In this document: positions 17,988 to 27,073 of the stretch, piece after piece
How the letters are laid out: each line of letters opens with the position of its first letter
Numbering within the stretch: position 1 is the first letter of the stretch
Origin: an uncultured Myxococcales bacterium
GTDB taxonomy: Bacteria; Myxococcota_A; Polyangia; Polyangiales; Polyangiaceae
Direction: 5' to 3'
Assembly (NCBI GenBank): GCA_937872925.1
Contig: CALMUT010000081.1
Span: 42,258-106,257, forward strand
Length of the DNA stretch: 64,000 nucleotides
Notes under the pieces: generated by a model
The model's input: only the letters and a program-made list of their open reading frames with translations
Databases searched by the model: none
What the model was told of the DNA's origin: nothing
Translations under genes and position numbers: made by a program

Positions 17988-18962
17988 TCACTTCCAGGCG
18001 ATGCACAGCAAACGGTACTGGCCTGAGCATGCGGGCGTTGCCGCCCAGGAGATCCACTCGGAGTTGGTTACCTTGTAGCGACCCGCCTTCTGTTGGGATC
18101 CCGATGAAACCGTCCAGCCCGAACAGTTGTCGGCGTGAAGGGAACCGTCTGCGTTGCTCCCGCTGTGCCAGAAGGAGTCGTTGTTGCCAACGGCGCCAAG
18201 GACTGCGGTTTCGTCAAGAGCGACGTCGATGGTGCCATCGAGCAAGTCTGCCCAGTCATCTGCGATCTTCTTTCCATTCACGTCCACGATGGGGCGGTTC
18301 GTGGGCAGTGAGTAGGTCGTCGGCATGTCGCGAATCTCGTCAGTGGCCGTCACTGAAATGAACGCGTGAACGGAGGCGCCAGTGAGCGCCGCCTCCGCAG
18401 CGAGAGCCGTCACGCACTTTGCGTCGGCCCCTGCGCGTCCACCCAGACTGCTCTGGGTCTGACCCGCATGGAACAGCACCAAGTTGTTTGACGCCAAACC
18501 ACCGTCCGGGCCCGCGTCGGCGCCGCCCGTTCCAGCACTGGCGTCGGAGCCCGCGTCGGTTCCGCCGGTTCCAGTGGCGTCGGAGCCCGCATCGGTTCCG
18601 CCGGTTCCAGCACTGGCGTCGGAGCCCGCATCGGTTCCGCCCGTTCCAGCACTGGCGTCGGAGCCGCCATCTACTCCAGCGCTGCCGCCGGTTGCGCCAC
18701 CTGAGCCACCCGTTGCGCCGCCTGCTCCACCCGTCGCACCGCCTGCGCCACCGGAACCACTCGCTCCGCCAGTTCCGCCGCTGCCCCCTGTCGAGCCGCC
18801 GGTTCCGCCGGTTGCGCCCGCGCTTCCGCCGTTGCCCTTTGGTCCGCTGTCGTCGTCACTTCCACAAGCCCCGAGGCTAACGGCCCCAGCGAAGACGACC
18901 CATGGAAGTCCACGAAGGGGACTCGGTGTTGCGGCCCAGCCCTTTTTTTTTGCCCCAGTCAT
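17988..18962 (-). CDS. Lipoprotein with DUF1554-like C-terminal domain
   Basis: The start taken is ATG 18962, giving a 324-aa protein with signal WVVFAGAVSLGAC; the longer frame to 19151 would bury it. Residues about 45-170 are a low-complexity linker: GG-rich, then several near-identical DASAGTGGTDAGS units. The C-terminal 150 residues resemble the DUF1554 or endostatin-like fold: LVLFHAGQTQSSLGGRAGADAKCVTA, TYSLPTNRPIVDVNGKKIADDWADLLDG, FWHSGSNADGS, CSGWTV, and an ending SGQYRLLCIAWK. Related domains occur in surface lipoproteins. It is predicted to be surface-anchored; ligand unknown. Confidence 0.75.
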   Translation of the reverse strand: MTGAKKKGWAATPSPLRGLPWVVFAGAVSLGACGSDDDSGPKGNGGSAGATGGTGGSTGGSGGTGGASGSGGAGGATGGAGGATGGSGGATGGSAGVDGGSDASAGTGGTDAGSDASAGTGGTDAGSDATGTGGTDAGSDASAGTGGADAGPDGGLASNNLVLFHAGQTQSSLGGRAGADAKCVTALAAEAALTGASVHAFISVTATDEIRDMPTTYSLPTNRPIVDVNGKKIADDWADLLDGTIDVALDETAVLGAVGNNDSFWHSGSNADGSLHADNCSGWTVSSGSQQKAGRYKVTNSEWISWAATPACSGQYRLLCIAWK

Positions 18963-19134
18963 GACTTCGTTCGTAACCGCTGCAAAGAGGGCAGTCAACC
19001 CGCTGCACGGACGTGTCGCATCCAACCGACGCGGATCGGGTTGGCGGTGGCGGAGCTGGCGCTGGCTCTTGAGCACGGGGCATTTGCTCGCCGCCAGCGC
19101 CAGCGCGGTGACGGGTTCACTCGGACGGCGCCCG

Positions 19135-19782
19135 TCAGTAGTGCAACGCAAAATAGTGGCAGACGCGCGCCTCGCGGCGGAGCGCCTCAGCCGCCAAGGC
19201 TCGCAGCGGGCGCAAAGCCTGGCTCAAGTAGTAGTCAAGAGCGTCGGCCCCCGTTTCTCCAGAGCCGGTAACATCCGCAGCGAGCACTCTTTTCATCACC
19301 GCACTCAGCTGCGCTTCGTCCACTTGGACCAGCCTTTTTGTCGCAGCATCGGGCAGCACCCAAACAATCGGCACGTCGTCGTCGTCCTGGCCACCCATTC
19401 GGGCCGGTGGGGCCATGGCGTTCCCGCCCAAGAGCGCATCTGCCAGAGAATCGAACGACACAAAGGGGTCGTAGTTCTTGGCTCGGAAGTGCGGCAATGC
19501 ACGAAGCCCCGGGGCACCGGCGTTTTCGATGCTCTCCATGTACTCGTTCTCGATCTCTCTGCTTGGAGGTATTGGGGGGCCCCAGGCGTCGTCGTAGAGA
19601 TTGGGCGAACCGAGCGCTGTCGGCGCGTGCACTGGGACCCAGTCGCGCACGGTGACTGCCTCCTTGGTGAACGGATTGATGGCTTCCCGCTCTTCCCGTT
19701 CGGCCTTGGCCGGCACCCAGCCAGGGAAGAGCCGATCAAGATCGTCGTCGGTCGCGACAAAGAACGTGTGATAGGTCCCCAT
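19135..19782 (-). CDS. Unknown protein whose 3' end is copied elsewhere
   Basis: The start taken is ATG 19782 (MGTYHTFFVATDDDLDRLFPGW), giving 215 aa. It has no signal or membrane segment. The sequence is acidic in the middle, and a stretch DDDDVPIVWVLPDAATKRLVQVDEAQL suggests a small alpha/beta domain. YHTFFVATDDDLDRLFPGWVP suggests a family that begins with a short strand and a helix. No known motif. The last 17 codons are duplicated at 14962-15018. It is flanked by a DUF559 fragment upstream. Confidence 0.7.
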   Translation of the reverse strand: MGTYHTFFVATDDDLDRLFPGWVPAKAEREEREAINPFTKEAVTVRDWVPVHAPTALGSPNLYDDAWGPPIPPSREIENEYMESIENAGAPGLRALPHFRAKNYDPFVSFDSLADALLGGNAMAPPARMGGQDDDDVPIVWVLPDAATKRLVQVDEAQLSAVMKRVLAADVTGSGETGADALDYYLSQALRPLRALAAEALRREARVCHYFALHY

Positions 19783-19854
19783 CAGTCGAGCATCGCATAG
19801 CCGCTTCGGACGCGGCAATGGACTCGCGGCACGCCACAGGTCCGGCGCTGCACG

Positions 19855-19985
19855 CTGCGCTTCAAGCACTTCCACACCCGCGCCACCTCTTCTGCCGGCT
19901 GCGAAAACACGAGCGCGGTGAGGGGCGCAACATCCACCCGCAACACGCGATATTCGAGTCGCACAAGCGGGCGGTCCCGGCGGTC
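19855..19985 (-). pseudogene. DUF559 3'-end fragment (3), diverged
   Basis: The minus strand reads PLVRLEYRVLRVDVAPLTALVFSQPAEEVARVWK (here split: PLVRLEYRVLRV, then ALVFSQPAEEVARVW), matching the end of the intact DUF559 protein with a short internal insertion. The 5' part is missing. Confidence 0.65.
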
Positions 19986-20172
19986 AGCCTTCGCGCAACA
20001 TCCCTAGGCTCCACGCGGCTCTTTGGCGCACGGCCACGCAGCTCGTGCGTCTGGCGGGCCATGGCGAGCAACGCTTGCAGCGAAATCAGCCCGCGTAGCG
20101 CGCGGCGCGGCACAAACCCGGCCCATTTCGCCAGGGCATCTACATTGCACGCTGTGCGCGCAGGAGGTTGCC

Positions 20173-21348
20173 ATGCTGCGTCACTCGCCCCTTCTCGCCG
20201 CTGTCGCTCTCGTCGCGGGTCTGCTCGCGCCCGCTGCGGCTGCGCCGCCGCCCGATCTGTCGATAGCGTCACTTCGCGTCGATGGCGCGTGTCGCATCCA
20301 GCTGCGCATCAAGAACGCAGGCGGGCCCCTCAGCGCAGTCTCCCACGGCGCCGCTCAAGCCTCGATCGACACGGGTCTCACGCTGCACCAAGTTGCGCTG
20401 AGCCGCATCGATAGCGGAGGCGCACTTCGCAGCCCCGGAGGCACGGTCCAGTACGCTTTCAAGCACGCGCTGCCCACAGCAGGATCGGTCAAGGTCACCT
20501 TGGACGCCAACCGGGTCGTGCGCGAGAAGCGCGAGAACAACAATTCCCGACGCGTTGCCGTCCCTGCCACCTGTTGGCAGCTGACGCGCAGCAAGAAGGC
20601 CGTGCGCCCGCGGGCACGCTCTCGCGCGCTTCAGCTAAACCCCGCGACGATGAGCGTGAAGCACGCCGCGCGTCGCTTCGAGGTGCAACTTGCCACCGGA
20701 GTGGATAACGATGCGCGCTGGCACTGGACCGCCAGGGTCAAGAACACCGGCACCGTGAAGATCCCAATCGGGTCGATCGCCCTGGAAGGTACCCAGCGAT
20801 CACCTTCACTGAGCTCTGGCGCATCGGGTGGGGTCAACCCCTGGAGCTTGGATCCAGGTCAGGCGCGTTCCGTGAAGCTCTACTTCAATCCCTGTGCCTA
20901 CGCCTACGGGCTAGCGCTCACCGCCAAGGACGCCCAGACTCGGGCGACCCTCGAGACCACCAGCGTAGCGTTGCCGCAAGTGAAGGGCTCGGACCTCGAT
21001 GTCAGCATCAGCTTCGACCAGCCCAACAAGCGCCGGCGGATCCTGGTCGTAAACCGCTCGCCCGTTGCCGTGAAGCTGGGGGTGCAGTGCGTATTTCGCG
21101 ACGCCACCAGCGTGCACCAGAGCAAGTGGACGGAAAAGCCCTGCGGCGGGATCGAAATGCGGCTGCGCCCCAATCAAGGCAACTCCTTCGACGGTCCGGT
21201 GGCGGCCTGGCAGCCTGGGATGCGCGGCGTCATCTTCGCGATGATCTACCGCAACCAGGATGCTTCGAACTGCGGCGGCGATGCCCGGAAGCGCATCGCG
21301 GTCGAGTCCCTAGTTCTCCCCATCGTCGGCTGGCAACCCGACGGCTGA
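20173..21348 (+). CDS. Secreted protein with CARDB-like domain
   Basis: The start is ATG 20173 with AGGAGG 6 bp upstream; longer in-frame readings upstream have no support. Residues 1-23 are a Sec signal peptide (LLAAVALVAGLLAPAAAA). The mature protein begins with a CARDB-like (cell-adhesion-related) beta-sandwich: PDLSIASLRVDG.CRIQLRIKNAGG ... VVREKRENNNSRRVAVPATCW. The second half (about residues 155-390) repeats beta-rich modules (ARVKNTGTVKIPIGSIALEG, LDVSISFDQPN.RRRILVVNRSPV). Probably extracellular or periplasmic and binding-related. It stands alone. Confidence 0.75.
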   Translation: MLRHSPLLAAVALVAGLLAPAAAAPPPDLSIASLRVDGACRIQLRIKNAGGPLSAVSHGAAQASIDTGLTLHQVALSRIDSGGALRSPGGTVQYAFKHALPTAGSVKVTLDANRVVREKRENNNSRRVAVPATCWQLTRSKKAVRPRARSRALQLNPATMSVKHAARRFEVQLATGVDNDARWHWTARVKNTGTVKIPIGSIALEGTQRSPSLSSGASGGVNPWSLDPGQARSVKLYFNPCAYAYGLALTAKDAQTRATLETTSVALPQVKGSDLDVSISFDQPNKRRRILVVNRSPVAVKLGVQCVFRDATSVHQSKWTEKPCGGIEMRLRPNQGNSFDGPVAAWQPGMRGVIFAMIYRNQDASNCGGDARKRIAVESLVLPIVGWQPDG

Positions 21349-21609
21349 GCACCGCTGGAGCTCTCATCGTGCCTCGTGAGCGGGCGGGAACTGGGCGCGG
21401 GACAACACCTGCCTCGGCAAGCATGTCGCTCTGCACGAAGTCATGAACGGATCGTACCGCCCAGCCAGAGACCGCGACAAGTCGATTGCGCATCGCTCGC
21501 CCGCGCTTCTCTGGTCGCGCGCGAGGCCAGTATTTGCTCGCGATGCCACGTTGACAAGCGGCCGCGCAAGGCTAGCCTTTGAAGAGGTTTCTCTGCTCAA
21601 AGGTTGAAC

Positions 21610-22314
21610 ATGCGCGCGGCGCGAACGTTCGGACTTGTTGCGCTATTTGGTCTCGGGGGCTGCGGTGGCTTGGTCGAGCCTACGCCGTGCTCGTTTGAGA
21701 CCGATCTCGTGACCCGACCAGGACCGTGCGCCGAAGCAGGCAAGGAGTGTGGCGAGGCATGCGGAGCTTGCGCTAGCGGCGAGACTTGCTTCGAAAGCCG
21801 GTGCTACGCACCCCTTGGAACTACTCCGGCGTCCTGGCCGCCGATGCTGATGCGTAGTGTGTACTCGATTCCCGAAGGCATTCGCTGTACGGCAACCGAA
21901 GACGGCAAGCTCGAGCGCGTCGAGCCCGCGATTTGGCACGACAATGTTCCCGACATCACCATGGAGGTGTACTTGCGTTGCGGCGGGCAGATGCAAAGGG
22001 CGTCCAGCATGACATTGAAGGCGTCGGCATTCCCCGAGTACGCAGGGATCCACGGAGAAATGCGAGCCACAACGTTCGTTCTCAACACTCCGCTGGAGGT
22101 GCAGGCCGGCGACCGCATAGACGTGGTGTTCAGCTCGCACGGGTCGCCTAGTCTTGGACAGTCTGCCGTAGTCGGGCTCCACAAGGCGGACGTTGATGCA
22201 AACTGTAAGTTCGCGAGCTACAACAACTTTGACGGAATCGGCAAAGACCCGAACTGGGACTTCATGGCGCGGCTTCACCTTCACCCGTCGCACGGTGTGG
22301 CGCAGCAGGAGTAG
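21610..22314 (+). CDS. Lipoprotein of unknown function
   Basis: Start ATG 21610 behind AAAGG; a TTG six bases upstream is less likely. Signal FGLVALFGLGGCG. Residues about 25-65 are Cys-rich (CAEAGKECGEACGACASGETCFESRCY), like the short Cys knots of other proteins in this window. The rest is beta-rich (GDRIDVVFSSHGSPS), with no known enzyme motif. 234 aa. Function unknown. Confidence 0.75.
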   Translation: MRAARTFGLVALFGLGGCGGLVEPTPCSFETDLVTRPGPCAEAGKECGEACGACASGETCFESRCYAPLGTTPASWPPMLMRSVYSIPEGIRCTATEDGKLERVEPAIWHDNVPDITMEVYLRCGGQMQRASSMTLKASAFPEYAGIHGEMRATTFVLNTPLEVQAGDRIDVVFSSHGSPSLGQSAVVGLHKADVDANCKFASYNNFDGIGKDPNWDFMARLHLHPSHGVAQQE

Positions 22315-22498
22315 GAACCAGCCCAACACTTGACGCAGCGACGCTGTTCATGTGTCGCTACTTGGGCAACGGGCATGCCATTGGAAGCTCGGACGGGCCT
22401 GACGGGGCCCACCGCTCTACGCTTGTTGCGAAACACCCGATCTGCTCACTTCCGCTTCTGGACGTGCCGAGGATTCCCCCGCGTGACACACTCTTGAC

Positions 22499-23392
22499 GT
22501 GCGCATTCACGCGATCATGCTCATCGCGACAGTCGCCGGGTCGGGCTGCGGTGAAATCCACGAGAATTGCCTGGCGGCATGCAGCGAGAGTGTTCGCTTC
22601 GATGGAGAGGTGCCGCTCGCATTGGATGCGCTGGAGACTGGCAGCATCCGGGCGTGTGTCGGTTGGAGGTGCGTGACGGCTCGCTTGGCAGAGCCTCTGC
22701 CACCGAACGCGCCGGCAGGCTCGCGGTTTCTGCTGACGCCGCACGGGGAAGCCTCCGTAGTTGACCCGCAGCGGACTGCCATTCGTCTGAAGGTGGTACC
22801 GAGTTCGAAGTCGAGCCAAGACGTCGTTCGGCTGAGCGTCGACAACGCGTTGGGCACGCCACTCTTCGAGTTTCATCGAACCGTCGACTACAACTACCAC
22901 TCGGTGTGCGGACAGCGATGCCGCAGGGCTCACGTGCAATTTGACCCTACCTCGTCTTCTGGCCTTCATTGTTCGGCACACAAGTGTGATTCTGGGTTCC
23001 GGCTTCAGACCACCCTCCAGCACTCCCCGTCAGAGCTGGAGGGTGCGACCGTGAAACTCTGCTGGAACGCGACGTGCAACAGCGGCGCCGCCGCCTTCAC
23101 CGCGGTCGACAGCTTGCAAAGCTACCCTGGCAGCGTGCACCACGGTGCGTTGTTCGGTCCACTGCAAGCAAGCTTCGAACTCACCTTTGACAAAGGGTTT
23201 TCCTTCAGCGTGGGTGCGGACGTCCCGAGTTCGCAACTGAGCGACGGCGATACCTGGAGCGTCGAAATCAAGAGCAAGACTGACTCGATGCTGTTCCGCC
23301 ATGAGCAAGTGGTCACGTATTCCGAGAACTATCCCAATGGCCAGGCCTGCGACGTGGTTCCTTGTCGGTACAGCAGTGTCGATGTGCCGTGA
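22499..23392 (+). CDS. Lipoprotein, longer paralogue of the product of 14395-14850
   Basis: 297 aa. GTG 22499 or ATG 22517 may be the start; both give a short signal ending TVAGSGC. The N-terminal half matches the lipoprotein at 14395-14850 (CLAAC, P.ALDALETGSIRACVGWRC, LPPNAPAGSRFLLTPHGEA). The C-terminal half adds a second related beta-domain (LEGATVKLCWNATCNSG, SFEL.FDKGFSFSVGADV, with an ending CDVVPCRYSSVDV). So the family can have one or two units. No catalytic motif. Isolated gene. Confidence 0.75.
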   Translation: MRIHAIMLIATVAGSGCGEIHENCLAACSESVRFDGEVPLALDALETGSIRACVGWRCVTARLAEPLPPNAPAGSRFLLTPHGEASVVDPQRTAIRLKVVPSSKSSQDVVRLSVDNALGTPLFEFHRTVDYNYHSVCGQRCRRAHVQFDPTSSSGLHCSAHKCDSGFRLQTTLQHSPSELEGATVKLCWNATCNSGAAAFTAVDSLQSYPGSVHHGALFGPLQASFELTFDKGFSFSVGADVPSSQLSDGDTWSVEIKSKTDSMLFRHEQVVTYSENYPNGQACDVVPCRYSSVDVP

Positions 23393-23524
23393 TGGGGGCG
23401 AGGTCCACGCGCGCGACGCCTCCTGCAGGTATGTCGGCGGCGCCCTTTCCTGTGGCGCGTTCGGCTGCAACGGATGCCTAAGTGCTCGACCGCCGTCGGC
23501 CGTGCGCCTACTAGCTCACCACCG

Positions 23525-23629
23525 TACTGCGCCGGCAATACGAGATGCGACGTGCAGACGCTGAAGAACGTGTGCGATCAAAGCAGCGTCTGCAAATGGA
23601 CTACGTGTCAGGGAACAGCAGCGCCGTAA
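23525..23629 (+). pseudogene. 3' fragment of a Cys-rich lipoprotein gene
   Basis: Reads YCAGNTRCDVQTLKNVCD then QSSVCKWTTCQGTAAP and a stop, similar to the YCGGTATPC...C.....GC....C.G repeats of the lipoprotein at 2236-2880. No start or signal is attached. Its 3' end overlaps the convergent gene at 23608. Confidence 0.55.
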
Positions 23630-23955
23630 CGCACGGCGACTCCGGCGGCGCTTGAGTGTTCGCGTCCGCTGTTGATCCGCATTTCGATGATTGCGTTGGC
23701 ACCTACCTGACGGGCTTGGTGCTTCAGCATCGCCACGAGCTCATCAGCCGGTTTGCGGCTGCTACTGACCCGAACGATGGCCACTTCCGCGTAGGGCTCT
23801 GGATGGCCCTGACCAAAGCCGTACACCGCAACGGGGCCGTCGAAGGGCGCGCTCCGTTCGCCCGTGATCACCCGAAAACCGTGTGACGAGGCCGGCCGTT
23901 TGCACGCCGGCAGCAGTAGCGCCGCCAAGACCAGCCACGAGGCAAGTCGGGTCAC
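23608..23955 (-). CDS. Small lipoprotein with YbjQ-like domain
   Basis: 115 aa, signal ending LLLPAC. The core EVAIVRVSSSRKPADELVAMLKHQARQVGANAIIEMRI resembles the heavy-metal-binding-like YbjQ fold, with its A..LGANAV.G.R block. Its ATG overlaps the end of the gene at 23952-24395 by 4 bp (ATGA), so the two are translated together. Both products are lipoproteins with a GAN motif, so they may be functionally linked. Function unknown. Confidence 0.7.
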   Translation of the reverse strand: MTRLASWLVLAALLLPACKRPASSHGFRVITGERSAPFDGPVAVYGFGQGHPEPYAEVAIVRVSSSRKPADELVAMLKHQARQVGANAIIEMRINSGREHSSAAGVAVRYGAAVP

Positions 23956-24395
23956 GGGTCGGTCTCCACCCAGAACGCCCGTCCGACAACGACCAAGCGC
24001 GGTACTTCCTCTTCGTGCGTCGTGTAGACGCCGGAGGCGTTGCTGCTATGTGTCTCCGTTAGATACCTGGTGTACACTGCATCGACCTTGACGAAGTTCG
24101 CGCCAACCGATCGCGTCTTCATGGTCAGTTCCTGGATAGCCTCCACCAGGCTCACGTCTCCCCAGGCTTGCACGACCGCCAATTGACGCGCGCCCGGCGG
24201 CACGCTCGTCGCCTTCACTCTCACCCGGCCGCGGTACAATGGCCGTTGCTCAGAGACGGAGCTGACCCGCGAATCGACTTGTTTGAACGCGCAGGAGCAC
24301 AAGAACGACAGCGCGACAAACAACGCGGGCAGGCTCCAGCTACGGATGGAGGCCTTGATGAGCGTCTTCCCGCCAGCTCTTGCCTGGACTTCCAT
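23952..24395 (-). CDS. Small lipoprotein, operon partner of the product of 23608-23955
   Basis: 147 aa, signal ALFVALSFLCSC. The mature part includes VVQAWGDVSLVEAIQELTMKTRSVGANFVKVDAVYTRY, in which the RSVGANFVKVD block recalls the QVGANAIIEM block of its operon partner, so the two may share a fold. An ending LVVVGRAFWVE follows. No catalytic motif. First gene of the pair. Confidence 0.7.
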   Translation of the reverse strand: MEVQARAGGKTLIKASIRSWSLPALFVALSFLCSCAFKQVDSRVSSVSEQRPLYRGRVRVKATSVPPGARQLAVVQAWGDVSLVEAIQELTMKTRSVGANFVKVDAVYTRYLTETHSSNASGVYTTHEEEVPRLVVVGRAFWVETDP

Positions 24396-24419
24396 GGCTC
24401 CGCAAAGCTACCAGCGCGT

Positions 24420-25409
24420 TCACCGCGGGCCAAGCGCGGCGGCGGTTGCCGCTCGGTTGAACTCGACGGTATCGACGAAGAAGCGGTGCGCTCGTCCAAC
24501 TTCGCCAAGGCCAACTACCGCAAGCTCGGTGAACGTGCCGGTGTGGCCGTGAAGCGTTACTAGCGCGCCCGGGACCAGCGTGGCAACGATTGGTGAGGAA
24601 GTGCGCGGCTCGGCTCGCAGCGGCAGCTGGGCGTCGATGACGTGGCTGTACAGGGTCGGCGGGGCGCTGGCTAGTATTGCCTGTGCCTTTCCCGTCACGT
24701 CCTTCGATTCAACCCATCCGTCGAAGACGAAACCGTTGTTGCCCACGACGCGGGCAAATCCGGCCCGCCGGGCGCGCAGGAATACTGGAAAGAACGTCCC
24801 GCCCTCGACTCGCGCGACCGGCTTTCCGCCGGGTGCATCGAAGAGTCGAGCACCTTCCGTTGGGAGAAGCATGCGCTCTCCTTCATGCGCCCAGAGCGCC
24901 TTCGCGTAGGACGCCAAGCGAAGCTCCGAGCAGTTCAGGGTCGCTTGGAAGCTCTGAGGCTCTACTTTTCGACGACCCCCTTCGGTGAGATCACGAACAA
25001 CAGTGACCCTTGTCCCTGCGCGCCGCGCCACCGTGACGGGTGAACCCGGCTCAAGCCAAACGTGTCCCGGCACGATGTCAACGCGCCGCGCCAGCTCCAG
25101 CGGCTTCGCGCTCGCATCCAGCCACCACGTCGCTCGCACCGGCCACGAGAGATCAATGCGTGTGCGGCCGCCATCGGATGTCGCCGGCGTGAACTCGTCC
25201 ACTTCGACCGCGAAAGCGCCAGCGAGATGGGCGACGGGTTGCGCGTCGTCAATCGACGCAAAAACGGGTGCGTACGTCTCGAGCGAGCCGGCATAAACGC
25301 ACGCGCGCGGCTGGCGCGTTTTGAGCCAGGGGCGCGCTTTCGCGTCTGCGAGGTTCGGTGATGACTCGGGGCTGACGTCCGCATGAACACGTGGGAGCGC
25401 GGCGCGCAT
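24420..25409 (-). CDS. Protein with C-terminal SH3-like domain
   Basis: 329 aa from ATG 25409. No in-frame upstream start exists before two stops, and no signal peptide is visible, so an N-terminal part may be missing or the start may be unusual. The C-terminal part has bacterial SH3 features: a first module ARLFDAPGGKPVARVEGGTFFPVF and a second LPLRAEPRTSSPIVATLVPGALVTLHG. SH3-like domains of this type bind peptides or cell-wall parts. It ends 24 bp from the operon at 23952-24395, which is on the same strand downstream. Confidence 0.65.
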   Translation of the reverse strand: MRAALPRVHADVSPESSPNLADAKARPWLKTRQPRACVYAGSLETYAPVFASIDDAQPVAHLAGAFAVEVDEFTPATSDGGRTRIDLSWPVRATWWLDASAKPLELARRVDIVPGHVWLEPGSPVTVARRAGTRVTVVRDLTEGGRRKVEPQSFQATLNCSELRLASYAKALWAHEGERMLLPTEGARLFDAPGGKPVARVEGGTFFPVFLRARRAGFARVVGNNGFVFDGWVESKDVTGKAQAILASAPPTLYSHVIDAQLPLRAEPRTSSPIVATLVPGALVTLHGHTGTFTELAVVGLGEVGRAHRFFVDTVEFNRAATAAALGPR

Positions 25410-25507
25410 AGTCGCGCCAGGCGCGTATGGCGGGGGCGCGAGTACGCCTTCAACTGCCTTCTCATATGTCGCCGGGAAGATTGGCGCTTTGGAGTATTAC
25501 TAGGACC

Positions 25508-25909
25508 ATGCGAAGCCGTGGAATGACTGTAGTTGCCGTGGTGCTGTTCTCAATTGGATGCTCAAAAGCGGAGCCTGCCGGAACCGGCACCGCGGCCGCT
25601 GAAAGTAGCGCCGCGCCGGCTGCCAATGAACCGAAGCAAGTCGCTGCGCCGCCCGCCGACGCGAAGAGCATCGCCGCGTTCCGCGAAGGCAATCCGCAAG
25701 CGGGCGCACAGGCGAAGATCCACGGCTATGTTGGATCCGTCAAAGGCGACGCTTGGCCGCTCGTCGGAAAAATCGGCGACACCATGCCGTTTGTGTTCTG
25801 CAAAATGGCGTCTCCGCCGGCGGACGTGAAAGAAGGGGCCCATGTCGTGGCAGTGGGCAAGGTCGAAGACCAAGCGATGCTGCAAGAGTGCACGCTGACA
25901 GCGCTGTGA
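25508..25909 (+). CDS. Small lipoprotein with OB-fold-like domain
   Basis: Start ATG 25508; the upstream part of the frame lacks a signal. 133 aa. Signal VVAVVLFSIGC. An Ala/Pro-rich linker follows, then AKIHGYVGSVKGDAWPLVGKIGDTMPFVFCKM and VKEGAHVVAVGKVEDQAMLQECTLTAL, which fits a tRNA_anti-like OB-fold of periplasmic lipoproteins. Function unknown. Confidence 0.7.
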   Translation: MRSRGMTVVAVVLFSIGCSKAEPAGTGTAAAESSAAPAANEPKQVAAPPADAKSIAAFREGNPQAGAQAKIHGYVGSVKGDAWPLVGKIGDTMPFVFCKMASPPADVKEGAHVVAVGKVEDQAMLQECTLTAL

Positions 25910-26037
25910 GTCCGACAAATCCCTCGCGCCAGTGAGCGTTCGGCGCCGCAGACAAGCCGTGATGAGCATTCTTGAACGTCTCTGCGGAGTGAAGCCAACG
26001 TCCATCGACTGACAGACACGCTCGCTCAGGTGGTACC

Positions 26038-26820
26038 ATGGACGGCATGCTGAAAGGACGCTGCACTCGTCGCGCTGTCGTTCCGGTGCTGCTCTCGGTG
26101 GGGGTCGCGCTTGCGGCGGGGCCGAGCCGAGCCGACGCGCCTCCGCCAGATCGACGCTCCGTCGACTACTCGCTGAAGGTCGAGAACCTCGCGGCGTATC
26201 CCGACCACGTGTTTCTGATCTATCCGACGACGAACAGTGGCTTCGCCTACGTGCTGGAGGAAGGCAAGGGACTCACCGAACTGATGATGCGCGAGAGCTG
26301 GAAGGGCCCCGCGACGCGCCTTTACGCGATGAAGCGCACAGACTTCGCAGCGCATGCCCCGAAGCCCAACAAGTACCCCCATGGCGACGACGACGCCATC
26401 GTTGCGGTCGTCGACGCGCCTCCTGCGCCCCCGCGTGCATTGAAGGCCGACGCCGAAATCGAGTACCCGGAAGGCGTCCCCCTCGACAGCCCTGTGGTCC
26501 GCGTTGAAAAGGTGTTTCGCATCAGCGCGCTGACGAGCGATCGCTTCGAGCTCACGCTAGTGCGCGAGACGGAGACGACCAAGGATGGCCGCTCCCGCCC
26601 GAGGCCCCGCGCCGCGCCAAGCGCTGCGCCGTCAGCAGCTGCACCACCACCGACCAAAACGCCCGCGGCGTCCCCGTCCGCGGCGGGCGTCGATCGGGCG
26701 CCGTCGTCGTCCGGGTGTCGCGGTTGTGCGGCCGCCCGCGGAGAGTCGCCGTCGTTGGGTGCGTTCGCAATCCTCGGCGCGCTAGCGTTCCTCCGGCGCC
26801 GAGAGCGACCGTCAGCTTGA
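26038..26820 (+). CDS. Secreted protein with MYXO-CTERM-like C-terminus
   Basis: 260 aa. A signal peptide covers residues 1-32. After a domain of about 150 residues comes a Pro/Ala-rich linker (about 195-225) and an ending SSGCRGCAA...LGAFAILGALAFLRRRERPSA: a Cys-containing motif, a transmembrane helix and an Arg-rich tail. This tripartite tail is that of MYXO-CTERM or similar sorting signals in myxobacteria, where the protein is processed and surface-anchored. The Cys motif departs from the most usual GC..G form. The main domain has no recognised motif. Confidence 0.75.
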   Translation: MDGMLKGRCTRRAVVPVLLSVGVALAAGPSRADAPPPDRRSVDYSLKVENLAAYPDHVFLIYPTTNSGFAYVLEEGKGLTELMMRESWKGPATRLYAMKRTDFAAHAPKPNKYPHGDDDAIVAVVDAPPAPPRALKADAEIEYPEGVPLDSPVVRVEKVFRISALTSDRFELTLVRETETTKDGRSRPRPRAAPSAAPSAAAPPPTKTPAASPSAAGVDRAPSSSGCRGCAAARGESPSLGAFAILGALAFLRRRERPSA

Positions 26821-27073
26821 AAGAGCACGCGTAGAAGCTCCGCGGCACCACGGCTGGAACCCGTCGTAACGAGACGCGCAGGACGCACGCAGAAAGCAGG
26901 CGGCTGGTCGGCGTTCCAGTTCTTTTTGAATACGTCGGCCCCGCGCATCGTCGCGCGCATCGTCGGTAGCGACCGAGTTGTCACGCGCAGATAATTCCAG
27001 AATTCTGCCTCAGCGCCGCGCTCGGTAGGTTACATTCTGTAGCGCGCACTTTTGCGCGCAAGAAGGGCAAGGC

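Noticed and set aside
18484..19800. 438-codon Pro/Ala/Ser-rich frame on the plus strand
   Set aside because: Complement of the Gly-rich linker of the lipoprotein at 17988-18962 and of the 19135 gene.
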